Of a DNA stretch of 64,000 nt, positions 16,281 to 24,460 are shown piece after piece. Both the position numbers and the translations under genes were made by a program. Source of the stretch: Thalassolituus sp006212115 (GTDB lineage Bacteria > Pseudomonadota > Gammaproteobacteria > Pseudomonadales > Oceanobacteraceae). The stretch lies in assembly GCF_040372045.1 (NCBI RefSeq), contig NZ_BAABWH010000001.1, one strand, 5' to 3'. How positions within the stretch are numbered: the stretch's first letter is position 1; every line of letters begins with the position of its first letter. Below the pieces are notes generated by a model. It was given only the letters and a program-made list of their open reading frames with translations. It made no database searches and had not been told where the DNA came from.

Positions 16281-17690
16281 TTAGTCGCGGAAAGTATTGT
16301 CTGCGATAAACTGTTGTACGGTCTCGAGGTCCGATGGCAGCACGGTCAAACGTTCTTCGCGCTCCATCAGATCAGTCAGATGATGAGGCAGCTCTGGCAT
16401 TTCGTAACCAGCACGGCCAACGGCATCTTCAAACTTCACTGGGTGCGCGGTACCCAGTGTAATCATTGGGATGTTTGGATTACGACGACATTCGCGAGCG
16501 GCTTTCACACCAATGGCCGTGTGTGGATCAAGCAGGTAACCGGTTTCGTTATAAACCAACTGCATGGTTTCAACCGTAGTCTGCTCATCAACTGCCAGGC
16601 TATCAAACAGCTCACGTGCCTTCGCCAGTTTGTCTTCGTCCAGAGACACAACATCATCACGAGCATTCATCTTCGCCATCAATCCGGCGAGTCGGGCACC
16701 ATCACGATCGTAGAGATCAAAAAGCAAACGCTCAAAGTTACTGGACACAGCAATGTCCATCGAAGGCGTAATAGTGTGTTTCAGAGAACGTACTTCGTAC
16801 TGGTTTTTACTCATCAGACGATGCAACACATCATTGTTGTTGGTTGCGATGATCAGCTGCTCAATAGGCAGACCCATCTTGCGCGCCATGTAACCCGCAA
16901 AGATATCGCCGAAGTTACCCGTTGGTACCGAGTAGGCCATTGGACGAACCGGACCACCGAGGTTCAGGCTCGAGTAGAAGTAGTAAACGATCTGAGCCAT
17001 GATGCGAGCCCAGTTGATGCTGTTCACAGCCACCAGCTTACGTTCGCCACGCAGGAAGCTCTGATCGCCAAAGCTGGCCTTCACCATATCCTGAGCTTCA
17101 TCGAAGTTACCTTCGATGGCGATGTTGTAGATGTTATCGCCTTCGACTGTCGTCATCTGACGACGTTGTACTTCCGATACTTTGCCGTATGGATGCAGAA
17201 TAAAGATATCAACGTTGTCACACGCCTTAGTACCTTCAATGGCAGCTGATCCGGTGTCACCGGAAGTCGCTCCCATAATCACCACTTTTTCTTTACGACG
17301 TGTCACCACGTAATCAAGCAGTCGACCCAGCAGCTGCAGAGCAAAGTCTTTAAAGGCCAGCGTCGGGCCGTGGAACAATTCAAGTACGTATTCGTTGTTA
17401 TCCAATTGCTGCAACGGCGCAATGGCTTTGTGCCCGAAGTTAGTGTTGTTGTAGACGTCTTCCAACATACCCTTCAGAGCATCCGCGTCTACGCAGCCTT
17501 CGACAAATGGATAAACAATCTTGTGCGCCAGTTCGGTATAAGGAAGATCACGCCATGACTCAATCTCTTCCAACGTGTAGTGCGGTGCTTCTTTCGGCAC
17601 GTAGAGGCCGCCATCAGACGCCAATCCAGTCAGCAGGACATCTTCAAAGGTCAGTTCCGGCGCGTTACCGCGCGTGGAGATATATTTCAT
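16281..17690 (-). CDS. thrC: Threonine synthase
   Basis: A PLP enzyme converting O-phosphohomoserine to threonine. The PLP lysine lies in HGPTLAFKDFALQLLG (about residue 107), the phosphate-binding motif is MGATSGDTGSAAIEG, and SVPTGNFGDIFAGYMARKMG is conserved. The start MKYISTRGN at 17690 gives 469 residues, the length I recall for the Pseudomonas-type enzyme; a further ten codons upstream have no ribosome site. Homoserine dehydrogenase (hom), which often precedes thrC, is absent here. It is closed by its own terminator. Confidence 0.95.
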   Translation of the reverse strand: MKYISTRGNAPELTFEDVLLTGLASDGGLYVPKEAPHYTLEEIESWRDLPYTELAHKIVYPFVEGCVDADALKGMLEDVYNNTNFGHKAIAPLQQLDNNEYVLELFHGPTLAFKDFALQLLGRLLDYVVTRRKEKVVIMGATSGDTGSAAIEGTKACDNVDIFILHPYGKVSEVQRRQMTTVEGDNIYNIAIEGNFDEAQDMVKASFGDQSFLRGERKLVAVNSINWARIMAQIVYYFYSSLNLGGPVRPMAYSVPTGNFGDIFAGYMARKMGLPIEQLIIATNNNDVLHRLMSKNQYEVRSLKHTITPSMDIAVSSNFERLLFDLYDRDGARLAGLMAKMNARDDVVSLDEDKLAKARELFDSLAVDEQTTVETMQLVYNETGYLLDPHTAIGVKAARECRRNPNIPMITLGTAHPVKFEDAVGRAGYEMPELPHHLTDLMEREERLTVLPSDLETVQQFIADNTFRD

Positions 17691-18042
17691 CATGGGTGTA
17701 GAACCTAAACGGGAGCTCATAAAATTGCGCGTAGTTTACATGCTTTGACTGCGTTGCGCACCCGCGCAGCGGTCACGACAGCCTCTCTGACCGTTCGGGC
17801 CGGTAGTCGTCATGAGCAATACCGGGCAGCTCATTTTCAATGTGAGATTTCAACTCATCCAACGGCTTAACAAGCTCAGACTTCGTCAATTGCCTCCCCA
17901 GACGCACCCGCAACAGTGTTTTTCAGATCACCTCACCCTCATATGGCACAAATAGCTCGATACCGGGCGGAAATGCAGTGTTAGAGTCCAATGACAGAGT
18001 GCCATCACTCACTACCGACAACAGTAAAAAAACGGAGCCCTC
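17691..18042 (+). other. Intergenic region between thrC and the flavin oxidoreductase
   Basis: A 352-base divergent region holding the promoters of thrC (minus) and the Old Yellow Enzyme gene (plus, GGAG eight bases before its ATG). No strong sigma-70 promoter or riboswitch stands out. A small minus-strand open frame (17773-17913) is listed separately. Confidence 0.6.
17773..17913 (-). CDS. Possible small protein of 44-46 residues
   Basis: A short open frame ends at a TGA at 17773-17775 and could begin at a TTG at 17913 or a GTG at 17907. It encodes a protein-like, charged sequence (ELVKPLDELKSHIEN, then LPGIAHDDYRPER). The amphipathic pattern is unlike random non-coding translation, but the ribosome site is poor and no family is recognised. 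It may be a real small protein or the 3' remnant of a lost gene upstream of thrC. Confidence 0.3.
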   Translation of the reverse strand: MRVRLGRQLTKSELVKPLDELKSHIENELPGIAHDDYRPERSERLS

Positions 18043-19158
18043 ATGAGTACCACAGATGCACTGTTTCAACCGATAACGCTTGGCAAGCTCGAACTCAACA
18101 ACCGCATCGTCATGGCGCCCATGACCCGCACCTACTCGCCGGGAAACGTACCTAACGACCTGAACGTCGCCTATTACGAACGACGCGCAGCAAACGGAGT
18201 CGGTCTGATCATTACCGAGGGCACCTGTGTCGGACATAAAGGTGCAAACGGCTATGCCCGCGTTCCGTTTATCTATGGTGAAGAGGCATTAGCCGGCTGG
18301 AAGAAAGTTGTAGACGCTGTGCACGCTAAAGGCGGAAAAATCGCCCCTCAACTGTGGCACGTGGGCGCTGTCCGCAAAGAAGGCACCGAGCCGGATCCAT
18401 CCGTACCCGGCTACAGCCCATCGGGCCTGTTCAAACCCGGCCGCGAAACCGGCATAGCAATGACCAAAGATGATATCAACGACGTCATAGAAGCCTTTGC
18501 TCAGGCCGCAGAGGATTCACAACGTATTGGTTTTGATGCGGTTGAAATTCACGGTGCTCATGGGTACCTGATCGACCAGTTCTTCTGGGAAGGAACGAAC
18601 CAACGCGACGATGAGTACGGTGGCGACCAGGTCGCACGTACCCGCTTTGCCTGTGAGATTGTTCAGGCAATCCGGGATCGGGTCGGGCCTGATTTCCCGA
18701 TTATTTTCCGCTTCTCTCAATGGAAGCAACAAGACTACAGCGCACGCATGTGCCAAACACCGGAAGAGCTTGATGCATTTCTGAAGCCGCTGGTAAATGC
18801 AGGTGTTGATATATTCCACTGCTCTACCCGCCGCTTCTGGGAAACAGAGTTCGAAGGCTCTGATATGAATCTCGCGGGCTGGACCCGAAAACTCACAGGA
18901 AAGCCTGCGATCACTGTCGGCAGTGTGGGACTGAATGCCGGCTTTATTGACGAAGATAAGCGCGACATGATTGATGCGTCCGGTGTTGCCCATGGCAACA
19001 TTAATGAACTGGCCGAACGCTTAGGCAATGATGAGTTCGACCTCGTCGCGGTAGGCCGTGCCCTACTGCAAGACCCTGAGTGGGTTATTAAAGTGCGTGA
19101 AGGGCGCTTTGACGAACTGACGGATTACAGCAAGAAAGCATTGATGGAATTAATATAA
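18043..19158 (+). CDS. NADH:flavin oxidoreductase, Old Yellow Enzyme family
   Basis: A 371-residue FMN-dependent ene-reductase fold. Motifs in order are RIVMAPMTRTYSP (N-terminal flavin contact), PQLWHVGAV, FDAVEIHGAHGYLIDQFFW with the substrate-binding His pair (about residues 169-172), NQRDDEYGG, and the C-terminal phosphate site VGSVG ... LVAVGRALLQDPEW. Probable role is reduction of activated C=C bonds or detoxification of electrophiles. The subgroup (XenA, NemA or other) cannot be fixed. It stands alone, ending at a shared hairpin opposite a convergent lipoprotein gene. Confidence 0.88.
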   Translation: MSTTDALFQPITLGKLELNNRIVMAPMTRTYSPGNVPNDLNVAYYERRAANGVGLIITEGTCVGHKGANGYARVPFIYGEEALAGWKKVVDAVHAKGGKIAPQLWHVGAVRKEGTEPDPSVPGYSPSGLFKPGRETGIAMTKDDINDVIEAFAQAAEDSQRIGFDAVEIHGAHGYLIDQFFWEGTNQRDDEYGGDQVARTRFACEIVQAIRDRVGPDFPIIFRFSQWKQQDYSARMCQTPEELDAFLKPLVNAGVDIFHCSTRRFWETEFEGSDMNLAGWTRKLTGKPAITVGSVGLNAGFIDEDKRDMIDASGVAHGNINELAERLGNDEFDLVAVGRALLQDPEWVIKVREGRFDELTDYSKKALMELI

Positions 19159-19166
19159 GTTCATCA

Positions 19167-19196
19167 GAGCAGCATCACAGATTTGTGATGCTGCTC
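19167..19196. terminator. Hairpin between convergent genes, possible bidirectional terminator
   Basis: A perfect 13-base inverted repeat (19167-19179 and 19184-19196, GAGCAGCATCACA and its complement) with a four-base loop lies eight bases after one stop and five before the other. T-rich tails are weak on both strands, so termination may be partial. Confidence 0.6.
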
Positions 19197-19201
19197 CTCA
19201 T

Positions 19202-19597
19202 TTACTCTGCCAACTGCCAACCGTTTTCCGTATCGCGAAAACGAAATTCTGCCCGTTCCGTTACTTTCTGTCCTTTCTCGAACTTTCCGTACTGCATTGA
19301 TAGTGCGAGCAATCCGAAACCGTTGAAAAAACTACCTACCAGGTTATCCTGCGTCTCGTCTTTTAACGATTCACTAAAGGTTTTGTAGTCGGTCAGGAAC
19401 TCCAGCTCATAGCGAACATCAGCCACATAAAATTCCTGATCCTTCCAGCCATTTAACTTTTCTACACTCACTACCCGAATCATATTGCTGATCGTCTTTT
19501 GCTGCGCAACAGACTCTTCAACCAAGGTATCTGAGGGTGTGCCGCTGCAGGCTGTTAGCACCATACATACACATAGCATCAATAGAGTTCTGAACAT
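19202..19597 (-). CDS. Small hypothetical lipoprotein
   Basis: A 131-residue protein. The N terminus is a clear lipoprotein signal (LLMLCVCMVLTACSG), giving lipidated Cys 17. The rest is a soluble alpha/beta domain with VEKLNGWKDQEFYVADVRYELEFLTDY and RAEFRFRDTENGWQL, which recalls small periplasmic domains of unknown function. I do not recognise a family. AGGA six bases upstream supports the ATG at 19597. It lies 28 bases after the pirin gene on the same strand and may be co-transcribed with it. Confidence 0.7.
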   Translation of the reverse strand: MFRTLLMLCVCMVLTACSGTPSDTLVEESVAQQKTISNMIRVVSVEKLNGWKDQEFYVADVRYELEFLTDYKTFSESLKDETQDNLVGSFFNGFGLLALSMQYGKFEKGQKVTERAEFRFRDTENGWQLAE

Positions 19598-19625
19598 TAT
19601 TGTTCCTCATTATTTCTGGAAGTAA

Positions 19626-20318
19626 TTACTCCGCTGATATTTTAACTATAAGTAATCGGGTGTCTTCGGCTTTGGCCAGATACTCGCCTTCGTCTGGATA
19701 AAAAAGACTGCCGCGGAGGATCGTATCATTTCCCGCTTCCAGTTCACCTTGAAACAAATAACAAAGCCAGCCATCCTGAAGCGACAGTACTTCCTTTTCT
19801 GCTAAACAATAGACCCTGAGTTCGGTATCGACACCCTGATACACAGTTGTCTGGCCATAGCCGACATCAATGACAGCCTGGCTAGCCTGTTCGGAACCAC
19901 TACCTGACGGTTGAAGCCACAGCTGCACCATACCTGCAATGTCAGCATCTGGATTGATTTCATTATGCATAAATCCAGCTTTCCCCGAGCGCTGCACCAT
20001 AACCTGCCCAGCTTTGATTTCGGCTAAACCTTGAGTACTGTTTTTAGCCGCACTTTCCGCATGTACCTCTGCCGAGCCTTCATGATGGAGACGCCCGCGG
20101 GTAACGATACTGACAATATCAATATCACTGTGCCGATGACGCCCAGTACTGCCACCCGGTTTAAAGTACGCGTGCGCAAGATACATTAACTGGCCGGAAC
20201 CTTCCCAGGTATCCTCACGTTTCTGATATCCAAACTGACGCGAGTCCATAACCAGAATGCGTTCTCTCACGCCCGCAAAACCGACGATATCCAGAGCGTC
20301 GTAATTTAACAGTCTCAT
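19626..20318 (-). CDS. Pirin-family protein
   Basis: A 230-residue bicupin of the pirin family. Family signatures are LVMDSRQFGYQKR, YFKPGGSTGRHRHSDIDIVSIVTRGRLHHEGS (about residues 49-80, containing the metal-binding His residues) and MVQRSGKAGFMHNE. Some bacterial pirins are quercetinases or redox regulators; the role here is not evident. The start was set at the ATG at 20318 (MRLLNYDAL), since the 27 codons before it do not resemble the family. Divergent from the unrecognised gene pair that begins at 20435. Confidence 0.82.
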   Translation of the reverse strand: MRLLNYDALDIVGFAGVRERILVMDSRQFGYQKREDTWEGSGQLMYLAHAYFKPGGSTGRHRHSDIDIVSIVTRGRLHHEGSAEVHAESAAKNSTQGLAEIKAGQVMVQRSGKAGFMHNEINPDADIAGMVQLWLQPSGSGSEQASQAVIDVGYGQTTVYQGVDTELRVYCLAEKEVLSLQDGWLCYLFQGELEAGNDTILRGSLFYPDEGEYLAKAEDTRLLIVKISAE

Positions 20319-20365
20319 AAGAAGTTGCTCTGCAAAAAACGTCCAACGAATCCTGAGTGTGTGTT

Positions 20366-20379
20366 GTTTGGGGCCAAAC
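20366..20379. promoter_or_regulatory. Inverted repeat in a divergent intergenic region
   Basis: GTTTGG and CCAAAC separated by two G form a 14-base palindrome midway between the pirin start and the start of the unrecognised cassette. A related CCAAAC recurs 20 bases further on. It could be an operator controlling one or both genes; no regulator is known. Confidence 0.3.
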
Positions 20380-20434
20380 AGACTGGTACTCTTGACCAAA
20401 CAAGGACATACGCACTGACACGGAGCTACATCGC

Positions 20435-21502
20435 ATGTCGTCGATCATCGCTACAAACCGCCGCAAGCTAGCCTACGAACTCGGTAGCCGAGCTGATACA
20501 CGCCAGTTTATCCCATTTTCAAAAAACACCAATACCGACCGAGGCCGTAAAGTCTTTATCGACGCTGCTCTAGCACCTTTATTTGCCCACTTCTTCCAGG
20601 CAGATGATGCCAGCACTATCCGTATCGTTTCTAAAATCGAACAACTAAGCGCAGTAGCTGGCGGAATAGCGGCGAACACCAATGTAACAACACCCTTTGA
20701 GTATATGGAGAACATTGGTGAACTTGCGATCTACTATCAGCTACATAATAGCCCTCAAGGTAACCAGGTTGAATCAGGGGTGTATATTACTGGTATTCAG
20801 AGGTCTTCAAGAGCGAGCAATCAAAAGCCAGGCTTGTGGGAAGTAACACCTGACTATACGAGAGAGGTTGAATCCGGTGTGGCTGAACATTCGATGGCCT
20901 TTGTTACTACAGAAGAGGACACCGGGTCAGCTGCAGTGAAAAACTCTGAAAAAGCGGGTAAAAACGGCTGGGGCGGAATAAATAGTTTCAACTTCTTTTT
21001 TGTTCCAAAACCAATCGAGAATGAGATGGGTTTATGGATAACTCCGGATTCCAGATCACTTCGCCCCGCAACCACGGCAAAAATATTGGCAGATGTACTC
21101 ACAAGAACTCAAAACTTTAAAGGCAATAAAGAACCCATAAAATGGACGATTGAACGAGACACAGTGAAGCTACTTCAATTATCGCTTGACCATCTTCCGA
21201 ATCTTCTCGATCGACTGGAGTTTACATTAGTAGATCCAGTTGCTGATACGATCAGCATCATCCAGAGCCTGGAATATCGCGGAGCAAAGGTTACGGCGAA
21301 CATCAATCAATATCAGCGAGCGAAGGCCGCAGCTTCATTATCTGCTGCACGAAGCAACAAGCCAGACTCAGCTACAACGAGAGCTATTGCAGCGCAAGGC
21401 GCGGATGCTAATAAAGCTCTCGCTGAGTATTCCAATCTACAGCGCATCAAAACTAACTTTGTGGATTATGTAAGAAATTTGACCGGTACAATGGCATGGT
21501 GA
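20435..21502 (+). CDS. Unrecognised protein, first gene of a two-gene cassette
   Basis: A 355-residue soluble protein with no signal peptide or membrane segment. I do not recognise the family. The N-terminal half is alpha/beta, with a Gly/Asn-rich stretch (KAGKNGWGGINSFNFFFVPKP). The C-terminal third has long helices, including an Ala-rich segment (AKAAASLSAARS, GADANKALAEYSNLQRI) that may form a coiled coil. Base use is more A+T rich than the flanks. Its last bases overlap the next gene by seven bases, so the two products are probably made together. Nothing in the sequence indicates function. Confidence 0.65.
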   Translation: MSSIIATNRRKLAYELGSRADTRQFIPFSKNTNTDRGRKVFIDAALAPLFAHFFQADDASTIRIVSKIEQLSAVAGGIAANTNVTTPFEYMENIGELAIYYQLHNSPQGNQVESGVYITGIQRSSRASNQKPGLWEVTPDYTREVESGVAEHSMAFVTTEEDTGSAAVKNSEKAGKNGWGGINSFNFFFVPKPIENEMGLWITPDSRSLRPATTAKILADVLTRTQNFKGNKEPIKWTIERDTVKLLQLSLDHLPNLLDRLEFTLVDPVADTISIIQSLEYRGAKVTANINQYQRAKAAASLSAARSNKPDSATTRAIAAQGADANKALAEYSNLQRIKTNFVDYVRNLTGTMAW

Positions 21503-22212
21503 GGCTAACTCGAACCTGCAATACTGCAGATCATATACTGTTTTCATTCAATCTAGATAACGCATCGATATATATTCCAATACCTCATGGTTGCATTAAA
21601 GAAACCAATACTTGCGATGCTAATATTGGGAGTCTCTCTGAGATTAATGATTTCGATGTCCGTCGTCCGAACTGGATGCCAGCCAAAAGAGTGTTGAGTA
21701 CAAACCTGCCTTATTGGGAAGTGTCTAGTAAATTACCTCTCAACCCAGCAAGCATAATGATCCAGATCTTCAAAGTTGGAGGTTTTCGACTCACACCCAG
21801 TAACAATATTTTTGATGACGTTGAGTACTGTGAATTACTTTTCGCGATGAAAGAAAACCTACGCAAGATTCTTATAGATGCGCAATGTAAGAAAGAATAC
21901 TTCGTTTTTCCTGATTCTATCGATCAAATCAATATCATCGACCATGGTAAGTTGAAATGGGCTCAAACTAAGGCAGGTTACGCAGAAGCTGCTCCTGCAG
22001 ATATTACTTTCGTAACGCCACTATCTAATGATTTACTTCTCGTAATTGATACAAACACCAAAAAATTTGATTACGGCACAGAAGAAGAAAACGCAGCTAT
22101 GCGTGCTGAAGCCGAAGCCGACTTGTTCGAATTTATCAAATCTATCCGCATCGACTTCTCTCCAGAGATTCAGACGCAGATCGACGAAGCCAGAGCCACT
22201 GAAAGCGCCTGA
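21496..22212 (+). CDS. Unrecognised protein, second gene of a two-gene cassette
   Basis: A 238-residue soluble protein with no recognised domain. It begins at an ATG at 21496 inside the end of the previous gene. The middle is beta-rich (PYWEVSSKLPLNPASIMIQIFKVGG), followed by a possible amphipathic helix (ELLFAMKENLRKIL). The last 40 residues are acidic and helical (GTEEENAAMRAEAEADLFEFIKS). Eight bases of overlap-type spacing and shared A+T-rich composition tie it to its partner. It is convergent with yjbQ, with only 16 bases between. Confidence 0.65.
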   Translation: MVRLTRTCNTADHILFSFNLDNASIYIPIPHGCIKETNTCDANIGSLSEINDFDVRRPNWMPAKRVLSTNLPYWEVSSKLPLNPASIMIQIFKVGGFRLTPSNNIFDDVEYCELLFAMKENLRKILIDAQCKKEYFVFPDSIDQINIIDHGKLKWAQTKAGYAEAAPADITFVTPLSNDLLLVIDTNTKKFDYGTEEENAAMRAEAEADLFEFIKSIRIDFSPEIQTQIDEARATESA

Positions 22213-22228
22213 CCAGTTAGTTCAGGCA

Positions 22229-22648
22229 CTACTCTCCCTGCAAAGTAAGTACTAACCGCCGGCTTCCACCGTAGTCACGGTGCTCGCACAGATAAATCCC
22301 CTGCCACGTCCCCAGAGCCAGCCTGCCGTCAGTCACTGGAATGGTCAGTGATGGTCCCAATAAGCTTGATTTAATGTGCGCAGGTAAATCGTCAGGGCCT
22401 TCGTCATTGTGTTTGTAGTATGGCTGATTCTCAGGCACCAACCGACTGAACACTTCTTCGAAATCGACTCTCACTGTCGGATCAGCATTTTCATTGATGG
22501 TGAGAGAAGCAGAGGTATGTTGAATAAACACATGAAGCAGACCAACGGAAACATCGGCAAGCTCTGGCAACGCGTGTTCAATATCGCGGGTAATTAAATG
22601 AAAGCCGCGAACGCGAGCTTTTAACTGAATGGTTTTCTGGACCCACAT
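22229..22648 (-). CDS. YjbQ-family protein (UPF0047)
   Basis: A 139-residue protein of the YjbQ family. Conserved phrases are FIQHTSASLTINENADPTVR (about residues 44-63), NDEGPDDLPAHIKSSL and LGTWQGIYLCEHRDYGG, with the His and Asp/Glu residues thought to form the active site. E. coli YjbQ has weak thiamine phosphate synthase activity; the true role is unsettled. AAGG eight bases before the ATG at 22648 supports that start over a GTG three codons upstream. It lies downstream of ffh on the same strand, with a palindromic element between them. Confidence 0.9.
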   Translation of the reverse strand: MWVQKTIQLKARVRGFHLITRDIEHALPELADVSVGLLHVFIQHTSASLTINENADPTVRVDFEEVFSRLVPENQPYYKHNDEGPDDLPAHIKSSLLGPSLTIPVTDGRLALGTWQGIYLCEHRDYGGSRRLVLTLQGE

Positions 22649-22723
22649 AGGCGTCACCTTGTGTCAGAAAATAGGTTGAAATGAGTGACGTAAAGAAAGC
22701 GCGGAAAGACTCCGTTTATATAA

Positions 22724-22839
22724 GGAGCGTTGGCGAGGCCGTCAGAGCGAGGCGTGGAAAATTTTAAAGCGGAGCGTACTTCAGTACGTGAGTATTTAAA
22801 AATTTTTCGCAACGATGCTCTGACAACGCAGGCAGCTCC
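22724..22839. repeat. Nested palindromic intergenic element
   Basis: The intergenic DNA between ffh and yjbQ folds as a long imperfect palindrome. The centre is CGTACT-TC-AGTACG (22775-22788). It is flanked by A/T arms (about 22757-22768 and 22795-22808) and by the outer perfect pair GTCAGAGC / GCTCTGAC (22741-22748, 22817-22824), with looser outer arms. It does not code. The form resembles dispersed REP/MITE-like elements of gammaproteobacteria. I found no second copy in the window. Confidence 0.6.
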
Positions 22840-22851
22840 CGGTCAAAACCC

Positions 22852-24264
22852 TTAGCGCATCATCGGTGGCATCCCACCCGGCGGCATACCACCACCCGGT
22901 CCGCCCATTCCTCCGGGGCCACCCATGCCGCCCATAGCACGCATCATTTTCTTCATGCCGCCTTTGCCGGTCACTTTCTTCATCATTTTCTGCATTTGCT
23001 TGTGCTGCTTAAGCACACGGTTCACGTCTTGTATCTGAGTCCCTGAACCTGCGGCAATACGCTTTTTACGCGAGCCGTTGATCTTATCAGGGAAGCGGCG
23101 CTCATCCAGTGTCATGGAGAAAATAATCGACTCCATCTGTTTGAACTGACCTTCTGCGGCAGCTGTTTGCTTGGCCATGGCGCCAAGGTTGCCCATACCC
23201 GGTAGCTTATCCAGCATCCCTGTCAGGCCACCCATGTTTTTCATCTGCTGAATTTGATCAAAGAAGTCTTCGAGATCGAAGCCTTTACCTGTTTTCAGTT
23301 TCTTAGCTAATTTATCGGCTTTAGATTTATCAATCTTCCGCTCTGCTTCCTCGATCAGGGTGAGTACGTCACCCATATCCAGAATCCGGGAAGCAACACG
23401 ATCAGGGTGGAAAGGCTCGAGTGCGTCGGTTTTCTCACCCATACCCATAAACTTAATGGGCTTACCGGTAATGTGGCGGACAGACAGTGCAGCACCGCCT
23501 CGCGCATCACCGTCCGCTTTGGTCAGAACCACACCCGTCAGTGGCAGAGCATCGTTAAAGGCTTTTGCGGTATTGGCCGCATCCTGACCCGTCATTGCAT
23601 CTACGACGAACAGAGTTTCGATCGGCGTTATCGCTGCGTGAAGGTCTTTGATTTCCCCCATCATTTCTTCATCGACGGTCAGGCGACCGGCGGTGTCGAC
23701 CAACAGCACATCGTATGCGCCACGCTTGGCAGCATCGATTGCACCTTTGGCGATGGCAATGGGTTTTTCGTCAACAGAGGAAGGATGGAACGCAGCACCC
23801 ACTTCTTTAGCGAGAGTTTCCAGCTGTTTGATCGCAGCTGGGCGGTATACGTCGGCCGATACCACCATGACCTTTTTCTTTTCGCGCTCAGCAAGGTATT
23901 TGGCCAGCTTACCTACCGTGGTGGTTTTACCAGCACCCTGCAAACCCGCCATCATAACGATGGCTGGAGGCTGCGTTGCGAGGTTCAGCTGTTCATTCGC
24001 TTCGCCCATAACGCTTTGCAGCTCTTCATGGACAATTTTAATGAACGCCTGACCCGGATTCAGACTTTTCAGAACTTCGGTACCAACCGCTCGTTCCTTC
24101 ACCTGCGCGGTGAAGTCTTTTACAACGGGCAGCGCAACGTCTGCTTCCAGCAGTGCCATGCGTACTTCGCGCATGGTGCCTTTGATATTTTCATCGGTCA
24201 GCTTCGCCTGGCCAGTTATCCCTTTCAGGGCACTGCCAAGGCGATCGGTAAGGCTCTCAAACAT
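22852..24264 (-). CDS. ffh: Signal recognition particle protein Ffh
   Basis: The SRP GTPase that binds signal sequences with 4.5S RNA and hands nascent inner-membrane proteins to FtsY. Order: N domain (residues 1-85), G domain with P-loop GLQGAGKTTTVGKLA (about 108-122), DVYRPAAIKQL, DTAGRL and TKADGDARGG, then the Met-rich M domain from about 325 with SRKKRIAAGSGT for RNA contact. The 470-residue length is slightly long because of a C-terminal tail of Gly-Gly-Met-Pro repeats after about 435. A CcsA/HemX-like gene is divergent, as in many gammaproteobacteria. Confidence 0.97.
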   Translation of the reverse strand: MFESLTDRLGSALKGITGQAKLTDENIKGTMREVRMALLEADVALPVVKDFTAQVKERAVGTEVLKSLNPGQAFIKIVHEELQSVMGEANEQLNLATQPPAIVMMAGLQGAGKTTTVGKLAKYLAEREKKKVMVVSADVYRPAAIKQLETLAKEVGAAFHPSSVDEKPIAIAKGAIDAAKRGAYDVLLVDTAGRLTVDEEMMGEIKDLHAAITPIETLFVVDAMTGQDAANTAKAFNDALPLTGVVLTKADGDARGGAALSVRHITGKPIKFMGMGEKTDALEPFHPDRVASRILDMGDVLTLIEEAERKIDKSKADKLAKKLKTGKGFDLEDFFDQIQQMKNMGGLTGMLDKLPGMGNLGAMAKQTAAAEGQFKQMESIIFSMTLDERRFPDKINGSRKKRIAAGSGTQIQDVNRVLKQHKQMQKMMKKVTGKGGMKKMMRAMGGMGGPGGMGGPGGGMPPGGMPPMMR

Positions 24265-24460
24265 CTCTGCGACTCTGTCTGACGGTAAATAAGTAATTGG
24301 GCAGTATACCTGATGAAGCGTGCGTTCCCAATCTGAGCTTGGTCACTTCTCAGGTTTGCATCTGTGGCAGGGTCAGGGAAATCTGCCTGATGAGCCGCAA
24401 ATCCTCTTCCTTGCTACTGAACCTTGTGCGACACTGGCGCTATTCTTGTGGGGAACTCGG

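Noticed and set aside
16194..17249. A 351-codon open frame on the plus strand
   Set aside because: It is antisense to thrC and its translation (His/Thr/Val-rich, no domain) is a shadow of a well-conserved gene.
23407..24282. A 291-codon open frame on the plus strand
   Set aside because: It is antisense to ffh, whose protein is unmistakable; the translation has no family features.
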